A model generated the notes under the pieces. It did no database searches. It saw only the letters and a program-made list of their open reading frames with translations, and was not told the DNA's origin. DNA of 64,000 nucleotides. It comes from Streptomyces sp. CB02261 (GTDB lineage: Bacteria > Actinomycetota > Actinomycetes > Streptomycetales > Streptomycetaceae). Positions 1 to 7,473 of the stretch are shown in pieces. Position 1 is the first letter of the stretch. Every line of letters begins with the position of its first letter. The stretch is taken from assembly GCF_001905665.1 (NCBI RefSeq), contig NZ_LIVX01000003.1, positions 133,478 to 197,477 on the forward strand, read 5' to 3'. A program made the translations under genes and the position numbers.

Positions 1-629
1 CGGGTGCCGGCCGATCGCAGCGCCGCCGCGTGCCGGGCGACGGCCTCCGCCGCGGGCGCCCCGGAGGAACCGGCCCGTTCCATGCAGCGGGCCAGCCCCC
101 CGGCACCGGGTATCGCGCCGAACCTCCGCCACACCTCGGCCGGTTCGCCACCGAGCCGAAGCTCGGCCGCCGTGCGGGTCAGCCGCTCGCCGAGCGGACC
201 GCCCAGGGACCGGCCGACGGCTTCCGCCGCCTCGGCGGGGCCCGCTCCGGCCGAGGCACAGGCCGCCAACAGGTCGGCGGCGAGCGGCAGATGGCGTGCC
301 GCCTCCGCCCCGTCGACCGGCGGCGCGGCTCTCCTCGCCGCTCCCCGCCTCACCCCGGCCGCCACCAGCCCACCGGCGAACAGGCCGCCGAGCGCCCCGA
401 ACAGCACCCATCCGATGCCGACCGCCACGAGCGGCGCACCCCAGTGCCCCACCCACACCGGCAGCCCCGGCCGGCCCCGCACGGTCCGTGCCGCCGGCAC
501 CGGGAGAAGGCTGTCCAACCGTCGCCGCATCCCTCTCGCCCGGCGCTCGCCGACCACCTCCCGGGCGGCCTGCGCACAGCAGACCAGGGCCAGGACCACG
601 AGTCCCGCCAGCTGCAACGCCCCGATCAC
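1..629 (-). CDS. tadC: TadC-like type II secretion F-domain protein, 3' end cut by window edge
   Basis: The reading frame stays open from a GTG at 629 to base 1, so about 209 residues are present and the C-terminus lies outside the window. The GTG overlaps the stop of the upstream tadB-like gene (GTGA), the tight coupling seen throughout this operon. The protein starts with a hydrophobic segment ([20 protein letters not shown]), has a second hydrophobic stretch around residues 70-95 ([20 protein letters not shown]), and then an alanine-rich helical domain with the T2SSF look ([20 protein letters not shown]). TadC and TadB are the inner-membrane platform pair of tight-adherence (Flp) pilus machines. 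Its place after tadA and tadB supports this strongly; no pilin gene is visible because it would lie to the left of the window. Confidence 0.8.
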   Translation of the reverse strand, partial: MIGALQLAGLVVLALVCCAQAAREVVGERRARGMRRRLDSLLPVPAARTVRGRPGLPVWVGHWGAPLVAVGIGWVLFGALGGLFAGGLVAAGVRRGAARRAAPPVDGAEAARHLPLAADLLAACASAGAGPAEAAEAVGRSLGGPLGERLTRTAAELRLGGEPAEVWRRFGAIPGAGGLARCMERAGSSGAPAAEAVARHAAALRSAGT

Positions 630-1519
630 GCCCGCTCCCCTCCTCGTACGATCCGTCCGGCCCACCACAGCCCGACCGCCTCCAGAGCCCCTCCCACGAC
701 GAGGCAGCCCAGGCCCGCCGGCGTGTGCAGCAGCACCCGCAGCGGCTCGGCACCCAGCGCGGCGCCGAGGGCGATCCCGGCCAGCGGAAGCAGCGCGAGC
801 ACCGCGACCGTCGCCCAGGCGCCCGCCAGTTCGGCGCGCAGCCGCTCCCGCTGCTCGCGGTGGTCCCGCAGGGCCGCTTCGAGCCGGTCGAGCCCGGCCG
901 CGAGACCGGCGCCACCGTCGACGGCCACCTGCCAGCAGGCCGCCATGCCCGCGAGCCCTTCGGCGCCGTCCTGTCCCGCGGCCTTCCGCAGCGCGTCCGG
1001 CACGTCCCCGCCGAAGCGGGCCGCCGCGAGCACCGCCGCCTCCTCACCGCCCAGCGCGTCCGTCTCCCGGGCCGCGAAGGCCAGGGCCTGCGCGGGCTGC
1101 CATCCGGCTCTCAGCTCCCCGACGACCGCCCCGCACAAGGCCGCCACCCGCTCGGCCCGCGCCTCACACCCCTTGCGACGCTCGGCCGCCCGCAGCCGCC
1201 GCCCCACCAGGGGCACCGCCACCACGCCCGCCACCAGCGGCAGCGGCGACTCCCCGAGCAGCGCGAGGACCCCCGCCACGGGCAGACAGAGCCACGCACG
1301 CCGTCCGCGCGCCACCGTCCACCAGCGCGCGACCACCGCCCGCCACGCCTCCCCAGGAGCGTCCGGAACACCTCGCGCACCCGGGCCGCCCCGCACGAGC
1401 ACGGCCGTCGCCCTGCGCACACCGCGCCGCCGCTCGATCACCCCCCAGAGGGCGAGACCCGCGCAGAGCGCCGCCATCCCGTGGGCCAGGGCCCGTACCG
1501 GCACCGGTTCCGCCGTCAT
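626..1519 (-). CDS. tadB: TadB-like type II secretion system F family protein
   Basis: This gene encodes 297 residues from ATG 1519 ([14 protein letters not shown]); a longer upstream start would run into tadA. It begins with a hydrophobic segment near residues 8-28, has a membrane pair around 85-115 ([20 protein letters not shown]), then a soluble helical T2SSF domain rich in A/E/R, and ends with two more membrane segments ([20 protein letters not shown] and [20 protein letters not shown]). That topology fits TadB, one half of the inner-membrane platform on which the TadA ATPase acts. The start codon overlaps the tadA stop by 4 bp and its own stop overlaps the tadC start, so the genes are translationally coupled. 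Family assignment is by topology and context, because sequence conservation in this family is low. Confidence 0.82.
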   Translation of the reverse strand: MTAEPVPVRALAHGMAALCAGLALWGVIERRRGVRRATAVLVRGGPGARGVPDAPGEAWRAVVARWWTVARGRRAWLCLPVAGVLALLGESPLPLVAGVVAVPLVGRRLRAAERRKGCEARAERVAALCGAVVGELRAGWQPAQALAFAARETDALGGEEAAVLAAARFGGDVPDALRKAAGQDGAEGLAGMAACWQVAVDGGAGLAAGLDRLEAALRDHREQRERLRAELAGAWATVAVLALLPLAGIALGAALGAEPLRVLLHTPAGLGCLVVGGALEAVGLWWAGRIVRGGERA

Positions 1520-2691
1520 CGGGCTCCCCCTCCGATCAGCGACCGCAGCCGCTCCCAGCCCCGGTCCCGCTCGAACCCGGACGCGCCCCACCGCAGCGCG
1601 GGAACCGTCCGCACCAGACCGGCCCCGTCCCGCTCCAGGACGTGCACCTCCGCGATCCGCCGCCGCCCGTCCCGGTCACGGGCCAGGTGCAGCACGACCG
1701 ACAGGCCGGCCCCCAACTGGCTGTGCAGAGCGGCCCGGTCGAGTCCCGCGGCCGTTCCCAGGGCTTCGAGCCGCGCCGGTACGTCCGCCGCGGTGTTGGC
1801 GTGGACCGTTCCCGAGCCGCCTTCGTGGCCCGTGTTCAGGGCGGCGAGGAGGTCCACGGCCTCACCTCCCCGGACCTCGCCGACCACCAGCCGGTCGGGC
1901 CGCATCCGCAGCGCCTGACGGACCAGATCCCGGAGGGTCACCAGCCCGGCGCCCTCCTGGTTCGCGGGCCGCGCCTCGAGGCGCACCACGTGCGGGTGGT
2001 CCGGCCTCAGCTCCGCCGAGTCCTCCGCGAGCACGATCCGCTCCCGCTCCCCCACCAGACCGAGCAGGCTGGCGAGCAGCGTCGTCTTCCCCGTCCCCGT
2101 GCCGCCGCTGACCAGGTACGAGACCCGGGCGTCGATCAGGGCGCGCAGGATCGGCGCGCCGCCCGGCGGGACGGTGCCCGCCGCGGCGAGCTCCTCCAGG
2201 GTGAAGGCGCGGGGCCGCACCACCCGGAGCGACAGACAGGTCGAGCCGACCGCCACCGGCGGGAGCACGGCGTGCATCCGGGTGCCGTCGGGCAGCCGGG
2301 CGTCCACCCACGGGCGGGCGTCGTCGAGCCGGCGTCCGGCCACCGCCGCGAGCCGCTGGGCGAGCCTGCGCACGGCCGCGGCGTCGGGAAAGGCCACCGG
2401 GGCCCGTTCGAGTCCGGCGCCGCGGTCCACCCACACCCGGTCGGGGGCCGAGACCAGGACGTCGGTGACGGCCTGGTCGGCGAGCAGCGGTTCGAGAGGG
2501 CCGGTGCCGATGAGCTCGCACCGCAACTCCTCGGCCGCGCCGAGCACTTCCGTGTCACCGAGCAGCCGCCCCTGGGCCCGTAGGGCCGCCGCGACCCGCG
2601 CCGGGGTGGGCTCGGACCCGCTGGCAGCGAGGCGCTGCCGTACGGCGTCGAGCAGCCCCGCTCCGCCGGCCGCGCCTCCCGCCCCGGTCAT
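1516..2691 (-). CDS. tadA: TadA/CpaF-type secretion ATPase
   Basis: The product has 391 residues from ATG 2691, which overlaps the ssd stop (ATGA). It is a type II/IV secretion ATPase that would power a tad/Flp pilus-like export machine at the cytoplasmic face of the membrane. Visible motifs are Walker [11 protein letters not shown] (about 195-204), an Asp box region ([20 protein letters not shown], 221-240), Walker [10 protein letters not shown] (about 267-275) and the His box TGHEGG...TVHANT (287-300). These are typical of CpaF/TadA, including the GEVRG Walker B. Length is normal for the short actinobacterial form. In mycobacteria and streptomycetes the same gene sits directly downstream of ssd; the biological role of these loci in Streptomyces is not well settled. 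Confidence 0.93.
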   Translation of the reverse strand: MTGAGGAAGGAGLLDAVRQRLAASGSEPTPARVAAALRAQGRLLGDTEVLGAAEELRCELIGTGPLEPLLADQAVTDVLVSAPDRVWVDRGAGLERAPVAFPDAAAVRRLAQRLAAVAGRRLDDARPWVDARLPDGTRMHAVLPPVAVGSTCLSLRVVRPRAFTLEELAAAGTVPPGGAPILRALIDARVSYLVSGGTGTGKTTLLASLLGLVGERERIVLAEDSAELRPDHPHVVRLEARPANQEGAGLVTLRDLVRQALRMRPDRLVVGEVRGGEAVDLLAALNTGHEGGSGTVHANTAADVPARLEALGTAAGLDRAALHSQLGAGLSVVLHLARDRDGRRRIAEVHVLERDGAGLVRTVPALRWGASGFERDRGWERLRSLIGGGAR

Positions 2692-3833
2692 GCCGCGGCT
2701 CCGGGGCCGAGGGCGCACGCCCAGAAGGCGTCGCAGAACCGGCCGAGCGGCCCGCGGGGCTCGGCGCCCGGCGGAACGCCCGCGTCCTGGTCGGCCACGA
2801 TCCCCGGGTCGTAGGGGAGTTCACCGGCGAGCGGCAGCCGCAGCGCGTCGGCGACCCACAGCTCGTCGAGCCCCGCCGCGTAGGGTCCGCGGACCACCGC
2901 CCGCAGGTCGCGCACGCTCATGGAGAGCGTCGAGGCCACCCGGTGGGCCGCCGCGACGGCCCTCAACTCACCGGGGACGACGAGCAGTCCGAGGTCGAGC
3001 TGAGCATGGGCCTCGCTGGCCGAGGCGTCGGCTCCGCGCGGCAGGTCGACCACCACGACTCCGCCGCCCCGGCGCGCCGCGGCGAGCACGGACCGGACGG
3101 CTTCGGGCGGCACCGGCGCCGCGGGCTCCCTGCCCCAGCTGAGCACCCGGACGCCCCGCACGGACGGCAGGGACTCCTCCAGGGCGCCACCGGCGAGGCG
3201 GCCCTTCGACGCGGTGAAGTCGGGCCACCGTCTGCCCTCCTCGCGCTCACCGCCGAGCAACACGTCGAGTCCCCCACCGAGCGGGTCGCCGTCGACGAGC
3301 AGGGTCCGCCGCCCGGTCCGCGCGGCGGCGAGGGCGAGCCCGCAGGCCAGGGTGGAGGCGCCCGCGCCTCCCCGCCCGCCGACGACGCCCACGGTCAGCG
3401 CCTGCCGGCCCACGCCCTCGGCCGCGTCGGCGATGCGGTCGACGAGGAGACCTTCGGCGTCCGGCAGCCGCAGCACGCATTCCGCGCCGATCTCCACGGC
3501 GAGCCGCCACACTCCCGGGTCGTCCCGGTCGCGGCCGACGAGGACGGTCCCGGGGCGGCGTGCCGCTCCACGGCAGTGGGCCGCGGCGTCGTCGCCGACC
3601 AGGACGAGCGGTGGGTCGGTCCAGCTCGCCCGCCGCTCCGGCACCCGATGGTGCACCTCGGGCTCGACCCCGGCCGCGGCGCACAGCCGGAGGAGGTCGT
3701 CGAGCAGCCCGAGGTCCTCCGTGACGATGAGCGGACCCGTCCGGCGCGGCTCGTCGGCGCCCGGCGCCTCCGGCGCGCTCGGCGGCGAAGTCCGCGCCCC
3801 CCTGCCGGTCCCGGAAGTCCTGGTGGTGTCCAT
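2688..3833 (-). CDS. ssd: Ssd-like septum-site-determining protein (CpaE/MinD superfamily)
   Basis: This gene encodes 381 residues from ATG 3833, preceded by GAGAGGGG about 7 nt upstream. The N-terminal 140 residues resemble a receiver-like alpha/beta domain (PLIVTEDLGLLDDLLRLCAA), as in CpaE. The C-terminal part is a ParA/MinD-type fold. Its Walker A is deviant: VVGGRGGAGASTLACGLALA, residues 151-170, where both signature lysines of MinD (KGGxGKT) are replaced, by Arg154 and Ala159. The switch regions DGDPLGGGLDVLLGG and VVVDLPRG are kept. Mycobacterial Ssd (Rv3660c) has the same place upstream of tad genes and affects septation when overexpressed. Here it heads the tad operon and is divergent from the HAD gene. 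ATP hydrolysis is doubtful without the lysines; a localisation role for the pilus machine is an alternative to a septum role. Confidence 0.85.
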   Translation of the reverse strand: MDTTRTSGTGRGARTSPPSAPEAPGADEPRRTGPLIVTEDLGLLDDLLRLCAAAGVEPEVHHRVPERRASWTDPPLVLVGDDAAAHCRGAARRPGTVLVGRDRDDPGVWRLAVEIGAECVLRLPDAEGLLVDRIADAAEGVGRQALTVGVVGGRGGAGASTLACGLALAAARTGRRTLLVDGDPLGGGLDVLLGGEREEGRRWPDFTASKGRLAGGALEESLPSVRGVRVLSWGREPAAPVPPEAVRSVLAAARRGGGVVVVDLPRGADASASEAHAQLDLGLLVVPGELRAVAAAHRVASTLSMSVRDLRAVVRGPYAAGLDELWVADALRLPLAGELPYDPGIVADQDAGVPPGAEPRGPLGRFCDAFWACALGPGAAA

Positions 3834-4282
3834 CCGCACGCCCCTCTCGTGATTCCTGCCGTTCGCGAACTTCGCGACAGGAATCACCGTGGGGCCGTGC
3901 CGAGAATCATGGGGATCGTGCCGAAAAACTGGGGATATCCGAAGGCCTGTGAATAACTTCGTCACCCGTCCCGGGACTGCCCGGAACGCAGCCTGCCGGT
4001 TACCGTGAGTGAGGAAACAGGGGTCCGATCGGGCATTCGCCGAATCACGGCCGACCGGCCGGAAGGAAGGGAGCAGACGATGGTCCACAGCGCCGAAACG
4101 GCTCCGGACATGCGACGACCCCCGCCGGGGGGGAGAGCGGGGGTCGTCTTTCCGGCCGACTCGGGGGGGGAGGAGCCGGGCCGGGTTAGCACGGTCGCGA
4201 ACGATCCGTGACTTCCATGGTGTACCCGAGAGCCTTCTCAGGCAAACCCACGCGCCCCAGCGTACGCCGAATGGCGGGCACC
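3834..4282. other. Divergent intergenic region with a possible short transcript
   Basis: This gene-free stretch of about 450 bp separates divergently transcribed ssd and the HAD gene. The part near ssd (3850-3960) is unusually AT-containing for this genome and probably carries the tad operon promoter. Near 4000 there is TACCGT, a possible -10 on the plus strand, followed by a strong Shine-Dalgarno-like GGAAGGAAGGGAG at about 4060-4075 in front of ATG 4081, and then a 12-bp stem hairpin at 4114-4148 followed by TTT. The short frame opened by ATG 4081 runs through the hairpin, so this could be a leader peptide, a small RNA of about 140 nt, or neither. Confidence 0.3.
4114..4148 (+). terminator. 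Strong hairpin, candidate terminator of a short transcript
   Basis: The arms GACGACCCCCGC (4114-4125) and GCGGGGGTCGTC (4137-4148) pair over 12 bp around an 11-nt G-rich loop, and TTTCC follows at once. It lies upstream of the HAD promoter and cannot end any annotated gene on the plus strand, which is why it suggests an unannotated small transcript. Confidence 0.5.
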
Positions 4283-4288
4283 TATGCT
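4283..4288 (+). promoter_or_regulatory. -10 element TATGCT of a leaderless promoter
   Basis: TATGCT is followed by exactly 7 nt and then GTG 4296. This spacing would place the transcription start on or next to the GTG, the common leaderless arrangement of actinobacteria. No Shine-Dalgarno sequence precedes the GTG. The same geometry is seen before the genes at 25099, 28473 and 41080. Confidence 0.55.
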
Positions 4289-4295
4289 CAGGCTC

Positions 4296-5150
4296 GTGGA
4301 AAACCACTCCTTGCCGCGCACAGCCGCCTTCTTTGACCTGGACAAGACGGTCATTGCGAAGTCCTCGACGCTCACCTTCAGCAAGTCCTTCTACCGTGGC
4401 GGACTGATCAGCCGCCGCGCCGCCCTGCGGACGGCCTACATCCAGTTCGTCTTCCTGGCCGGTGGGGCCGATCACGACCAGATGGAGCGGATGCGCGAAT
4501 ATCTCTCCGCGCTCTGCAAAGGCTGGAACGTCGCCCAGGTGAAGGAGCTCGTCGCCGAGACCCTCCATGACCTGATCGACCCGATCATCTACGACGAGGC
4601 GGCCTCCCTCATCGAGGACCATCACGCCGCCGGCCGTGACGTCGTGATCGTCTCGACCTCGGGCGCCGAGGTCGTCGAGCCGATCGGCGAGATGCTCGGT
4701 GCCGACCGGGTCGTCGCCACCCGCATGGTGGTCGGCGAGGACGGTTGCTTCACGGGCGAGGTGGAGTACTACGCCTACGGGCCGACGAAGGCCGAGGCGG
4801 TGCGGGAGCTGGCCGAGTCGGAGGGCTACGACCTCTCACGCTGCTACGCCTACAGCGACTCGGCGACCGACATCCCCATGCTGGAGGCCGTCGGCCATCC
4901 GTACGCGGTCAATCCCGACCGGGCGCTGCGCCGCGAGGCCGCGGCCCGGGAGTGGCCGGTTCTCGCCTTCGAGAAGCCGGTACGGCTCAAGCAGCGGCTG
5001 CCCGAGTTCCGGATGCCGCCTCGGCCGACGCTCGTCGCGGCGGCAGCCGTCGGTGCGGCGGCCGTGGGCGCCGGTCTCGTCTGGTACGCCTCCCGGCGTC
5101 GGCAGGCCGCTCTGGCCCATCGCCTCGCGGATGACTTTGCCCGAATTTGA
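4296..5150 (+). CDS. HAD-IB family hydrolase with C-terminal membrane anchor
   Basis: This gene encodes 284 residues from GTG 4296; ATG 4284 is possible but lies inside the likely -10 box. It is a HAD phosphatase of the SerB-like IB group. Motif I FFDLDKT carries the nucleophile and acid/base aspartates near residue 15, motif II is VSTSGAE, the lysine is in GPTKAEA, and motif III AYSDSATDIPML binds Mg2+. A helical cap lies between motifs I and II. A C-terminal hydrophobic segment (PTLVAAAAVGAAAVGAGLVW) followed by RRR would anchor it in the membrane with the catalytic domain in the cytoplasm. Relatives next to ssd in Streptomyces have been labelled morphological-differentiation proteins, and Rv3661 holds the same place in M. 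tuberculosis. The substrate cannot be read from the sequence; a phosphomonoester such as phosphoserine or a lipid phosphate is conceivable. Confidence 0.88.
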   Translation: MENHSLPRTAAFFDLDKTVIAKSSTLTFSKSFYRGGLISRRAALRTAYIQFVFLAGGADHDQMERMREYLSALCKGWNVAQVKELVAETLHDLIDPIIYDEAASLIEDHHAAGRDVVIVSTSGAEVVEPIGEMLGADRVVATRMVVGEDGCFTGEVEYYAYGPTKAEAVRELAESEGYDLSRCYAYSDSATDIPMLEAVGHPYAVNPDRALRREAAAREWPVLAFEKPVRLKQRLPEFRMPPRPTLVAAAAVGAAAVGAGLVWYASRRRQAALAHRLADDFARI

Positions 5151-5199
5151 GCAATGCGTCAGAGAAGTGGAGCCAGCACTTTCGCTTCTTCTTCCAGAG

Positions 5200-5436
5200 G
5201 AGTAGAAAGGAATCAGGCCCGCGAGACCAAGGACATCCGAGAGGATCACCTGTTGAGCATGAAGGCCCCACGGACCTAGCACGGAAACCGGGCACCCACG
5301 CGACGTCGACCCGTCGATTACGGGCCAGCCGCACCAGGCCAAGGGCAAAGTTCCCGGCCTGATGGGCACATATCGAGGACGCTTGGTAACTGGGTGGACG
5401 TGCCAGCGGCGGTACCAGCACTTGGTACCGCCGCAA
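5200..5436 (+). ncRNA. ssrS: Candidate 6S-like RNA (scr3559-type)
   Basis: The space between the HAD gene and the next gene (5151-5492) has no convincing reading frame and is less GC-biased than the genes around it. It can fold as a long rod. CCC (5217-5219) and ACCAAG (5226-5231) pair with CTTGGT (5382-5387) and GGG (5392-5394), leaving an asymmetric internal loop. Inside are hairpins CCCGT/ACGGG (5310-5324 region) and CAGGCC/GGCCTG (about 5337-5362), and a 12-bp terminator hairpin follows at 5406-5434. In S. coelicolor a 6S-like RNA, scr3559, has been described between SCO3558 and SCO3559, and this is the same gene context. The ends and the strand are inferred; 6S RNA would bind the principal RNA polymerase holoenzyme and damp transcription in stationary phase. 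No covariance model was run. Confidence 0.5.
5406..5434. terminator. Hairpin terminator between convergent genes
   Basis: A perfect 12-bp stem (5406-5417 with 5423-5434, core GGCGGTACCA/TGGTACCGCC) encloses a 5-nt loop. It sits between the HAD/6S side and the convergent gene ending at 5493. No good T-run follows on either side, so a protein-binding palindrome is a weaker alternative. Confidence 0.6.
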
Positions 5437-5492
5437 CCCTTTGTCGGGGGTGATCCCGCGCCGGGCCGGTCCTCGGCCGATCCGGTCCCGCG

Positions 5493-6311
5493 TCAGGCCG
5501 CGCCGCGCTGGAGCGCCTCGCAGACGGCCGTCGACTCGCGGACCCCCAGCTCGACCGAGCGCCCACAGTGCGCGATCCAGCCGCCCACGCCCTCCGGCGT
5601 CCCCGACACGTACCCCTCGAAGGCGGCGAGGTACGCGGCCCGGCCCTGCTCGGCGTGGCCGACCTCCGCCGGACAGATCGCCTTGGGGTCGAGACCGCTG
5701 CCGACCAGGACGATCCGCTCGGCCGCCCGAGCGACCAGCCCGTTGTACGAGGTGAACGGCCGCAGCGCGAGCAGTTCGCCGTGCACCACGGCGGCCGTCA
5801 CCAGCGCGGGGGCGTCGCCGCCCGCGACGATCAGTTCCGCGAGCCCGTCGAGCCGGCCCGCGACCTCGGCGGGCGAAGGCGCCGCCGACGCGATCAGCGG
5901 CTCGTCGACCGCTTCGCCGTCCAGCCGGGGCCGCCCCACCGATTCGCCCTGCTCGCCCGCGGCGACCAGGTGGAGCCGGGCGAGCACCCGCAGCGGCGAC
6001 TGGCGCCAGATGGAGAGCAGCTGCCCCGCCTCGGCACCGAGCCGCAGGGCGGCGCCGACCGTGCGGGCCTCGGGGTCGGCACTGAAGTCGGTGCGCCGTC
6101 GGACCTCTTCCAGGGCCCAGTCGGCGCCCGACAGGGCGGCCGAGCCGCGGGCGCCGCGCAGGGCCGCCTCGGACGAGATCTCGTTGCTGCGGCGACGCAT
6201 CACACGGTGGCCGTAGACCCGGTCGACGGCCTTGCGTACGGAGTCCACCGCGTCGGCGACGCCCGGCAGGGAACCGAGGGCGGCCAAGGGGTCAGAGGCG
6301 TGCGTACTCAT
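5493..6311 (-). CDS. Fic-fold-like protein with degenerate catalytic motif
   Basis: This gene encodes 272 residues from ATG 6311. Orthologues are usually called oxidoreductase, but no nucleotide-binding Rossmann motif is visible. What the sequence does show is a Fic-like layout. RGSAALSGADWALEEV (55-70) matches the position of the Fic inhibitory helix motif (S/T)xxxE(G/N), with Ser in place of Glu. LARLHLVAAGE follows (110-120), and then VVHGELLALRPFTSYNGLVA (175-194) aligns with the core HPFx(D/E)GNGRxxR. There His becomes Arg184, the acidic residue Ser188, the first Gly Tyr189 and the phosphate-binding Arg Leu192, while P185, F186, N190, G191 and R195 remain. Loss of the catalytic His argues against AMP transfer. 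It is likely a cytoplasmic pseudo-enzyme or binding protein. It is divergent from the ATPase gene at 6414. Confidence 0.7.
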   Translation of the reverse strand: MSTHASDPLAALGSLPGVADAVDSVRKAVDRVYGHRVMRRRSNEISSEAALRGARGSAALSGADWALEEVRRRTDFSADPEARTVGAALRLGAEAGQLLSIWRQSPLRVLARLHLVAAGEQGESVGRPRLDGEAVDEPLIASAAPSPAEVAGRLDGLAELIVAGGDAPALVTAAVVHGELLALRPFTSYNGLVARAAERIVLVGSGLDPKAICPAEVGHAEQGRAAYLAAFEGYVSGTPEGVGGWIAHCGRSVELGVRESTAVCEALQRGAA

Positions 6312-6413
6312 AGGTAGGGAGGCTACGCGCCCCAGGGCCCCGCCCCACGATGGAGTGGTCTTCTTCACGCACCTCGACCACGGGCCGCACTCATACCGCT
6401 ACGGTAGGTGAAC

Positions 6414-7400
6414 ATGAAGATCGCTTTCGTCGGGAAGGGCGGCAGCGGCAAGACCACGCTGTCCTCGCTCTTCATCCGCCACCTCGCCGCCAACGAAGCC
6501 CCGGTCGTAGCCATCGACGCCGACATCAACCAGCACCTGGGCGCCGCGCTCGGCCTGCCCGACGCGGAGGCCGCCGCGCTGCCCGCGATGGGCGCGCACC
6601 TGCCGCTCATCAAGGAGTACCTGCGGGGCACCAACCCGCGGATCGTCTCCGCCGACACCATGATCAAGACGACGCCGCCGGGGGAGGGTTCACGGCTGCT
6701 GCGGGTCCGCGAGGAGAACCCGGTGTACGAGGCCTGCTCCCGGCCGGTGCGGCTCGACGACGGCGAGATCCGCCTGATGGCGACCGGCCCCTTCACGGAG
6801 TCGGACCTCGGGGTCTCCTGCTACCACTCGAAGGTCGGCGCGGTGGAGCTGTGCCTCAACCACCTGGTCGACGGCGCCGACGAGTACGTGGTCGTCGACA
6901 TGACCGCGGGCTCGGACTCCTTCGCCTCCGGCCTCTTCACCCGCTTCGACATGACGTTCCTGGTCGCCGAGCCGACCCGCAAGGGAGTCTCGGTCTACCG
7001 CCAGTACAAGGAGTACGCCCGGGACTTCGGCGTCGCGCTCAAGGTCGTCGGGAACAAGGTGCAGGGAGAGGACGACCTCGACTTCCTGCGCGCGGAGGTC
7101 GGCGACGACCTGCTCGTGACGGTGGGCCACTCGGACTGGGTCCGCGCGATGGAGAAGGGCCGCCCCCCGCGCTTCGAGCTCCTGGAGGCGGAGAACCGGA
7201 TGTCGCTCCAGGCCCTCCAGGACGCGGCGGACGACTCGTACGCCGATCGCGACTGGGAGCGCTACACCCGCCAGATGGTCCACTTCCACCTGCGCAACGC
7301 GGAGAGCTGGGGCAACGCCAAGACCGGGGCCGACCTGGCGGCGCAGGTCGACCCCGATTTCGTACTGACCGAGAGCCTCGGAGCCGTACAGCCCGCCTAG
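6414..7400 (+). CDS. CooC/MinD-like P-loop ATPase
   Basis: This gene encodes 328 residues from ATG 6414 (MKIAFVGKGGSGKTTLSSLF). The deviant Walker A KGGSGKTT is at residues 8-15, with the signature lysines present, and DADINQHLGAALGL (37-50) and VVVDMTAGSD supply the switch and Walker B parts. This is the CooC/NubP-like branch of SIMIBI ATPases, which load metals or act as partner-activated switches; the client here is unknown. TACGGT at 6400-6405 lies 8 nt before the ATG and AGGTG lies between, so either a very short leader or a weak Shine-Dalgarno is used. The gene is divergent from the Fic-like gene with a shared promoter region of about 100 bp. The C-terminal third (HSDWVRAMEKGRPPRFELLE) carries no motif I recognise. 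Confidence 0.83.
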   Translation: MKIAFVGKGGSGKTTLSSLFIRHLAANEAPVVAIDADINQHLGAALGLPDAEAAALPAMGAHLPLIKEYLRGTNPRIVSADTMIKTTPPGEGSRLLRVREENPVYEACSRPVRLDDGEIRLMATGPFTESDLGVSCYHSKVGAVELCLNHLVDGADEYVVVDMTAGSDSFASGLFTRFDMTFLVAEPTRKGVSVYRQYKEYARDFGVALKVVGNKVQGEDDLDFLRAEVGDDLLVTVGHSDWVRAMEKGRPPRFELLEAENRMSLQALQDAADDSYADRDWERYTRQMVHFHLRNAESWGNAKTGADLAAQVDPDFVLTESLGAVQPA

Positions 7401-7473
7401 CCCCGGTGCCGCGCGGCCCGCTCAGGCTCCAGGCCGTGCGGTCGGCTCACGCCCCGGGTCGTGCGACGCGGCC

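Noticed and set aside
4..2583. Long plus-strand open frame of 859 codons
   Set aside because: It lies opposite tadA/tadB/tadC; its product is a Pro/Arg/Ala-rich low-complexity sequence, as expected from the antisense of GC-rich genes, while the minus strand gives clear motifs.
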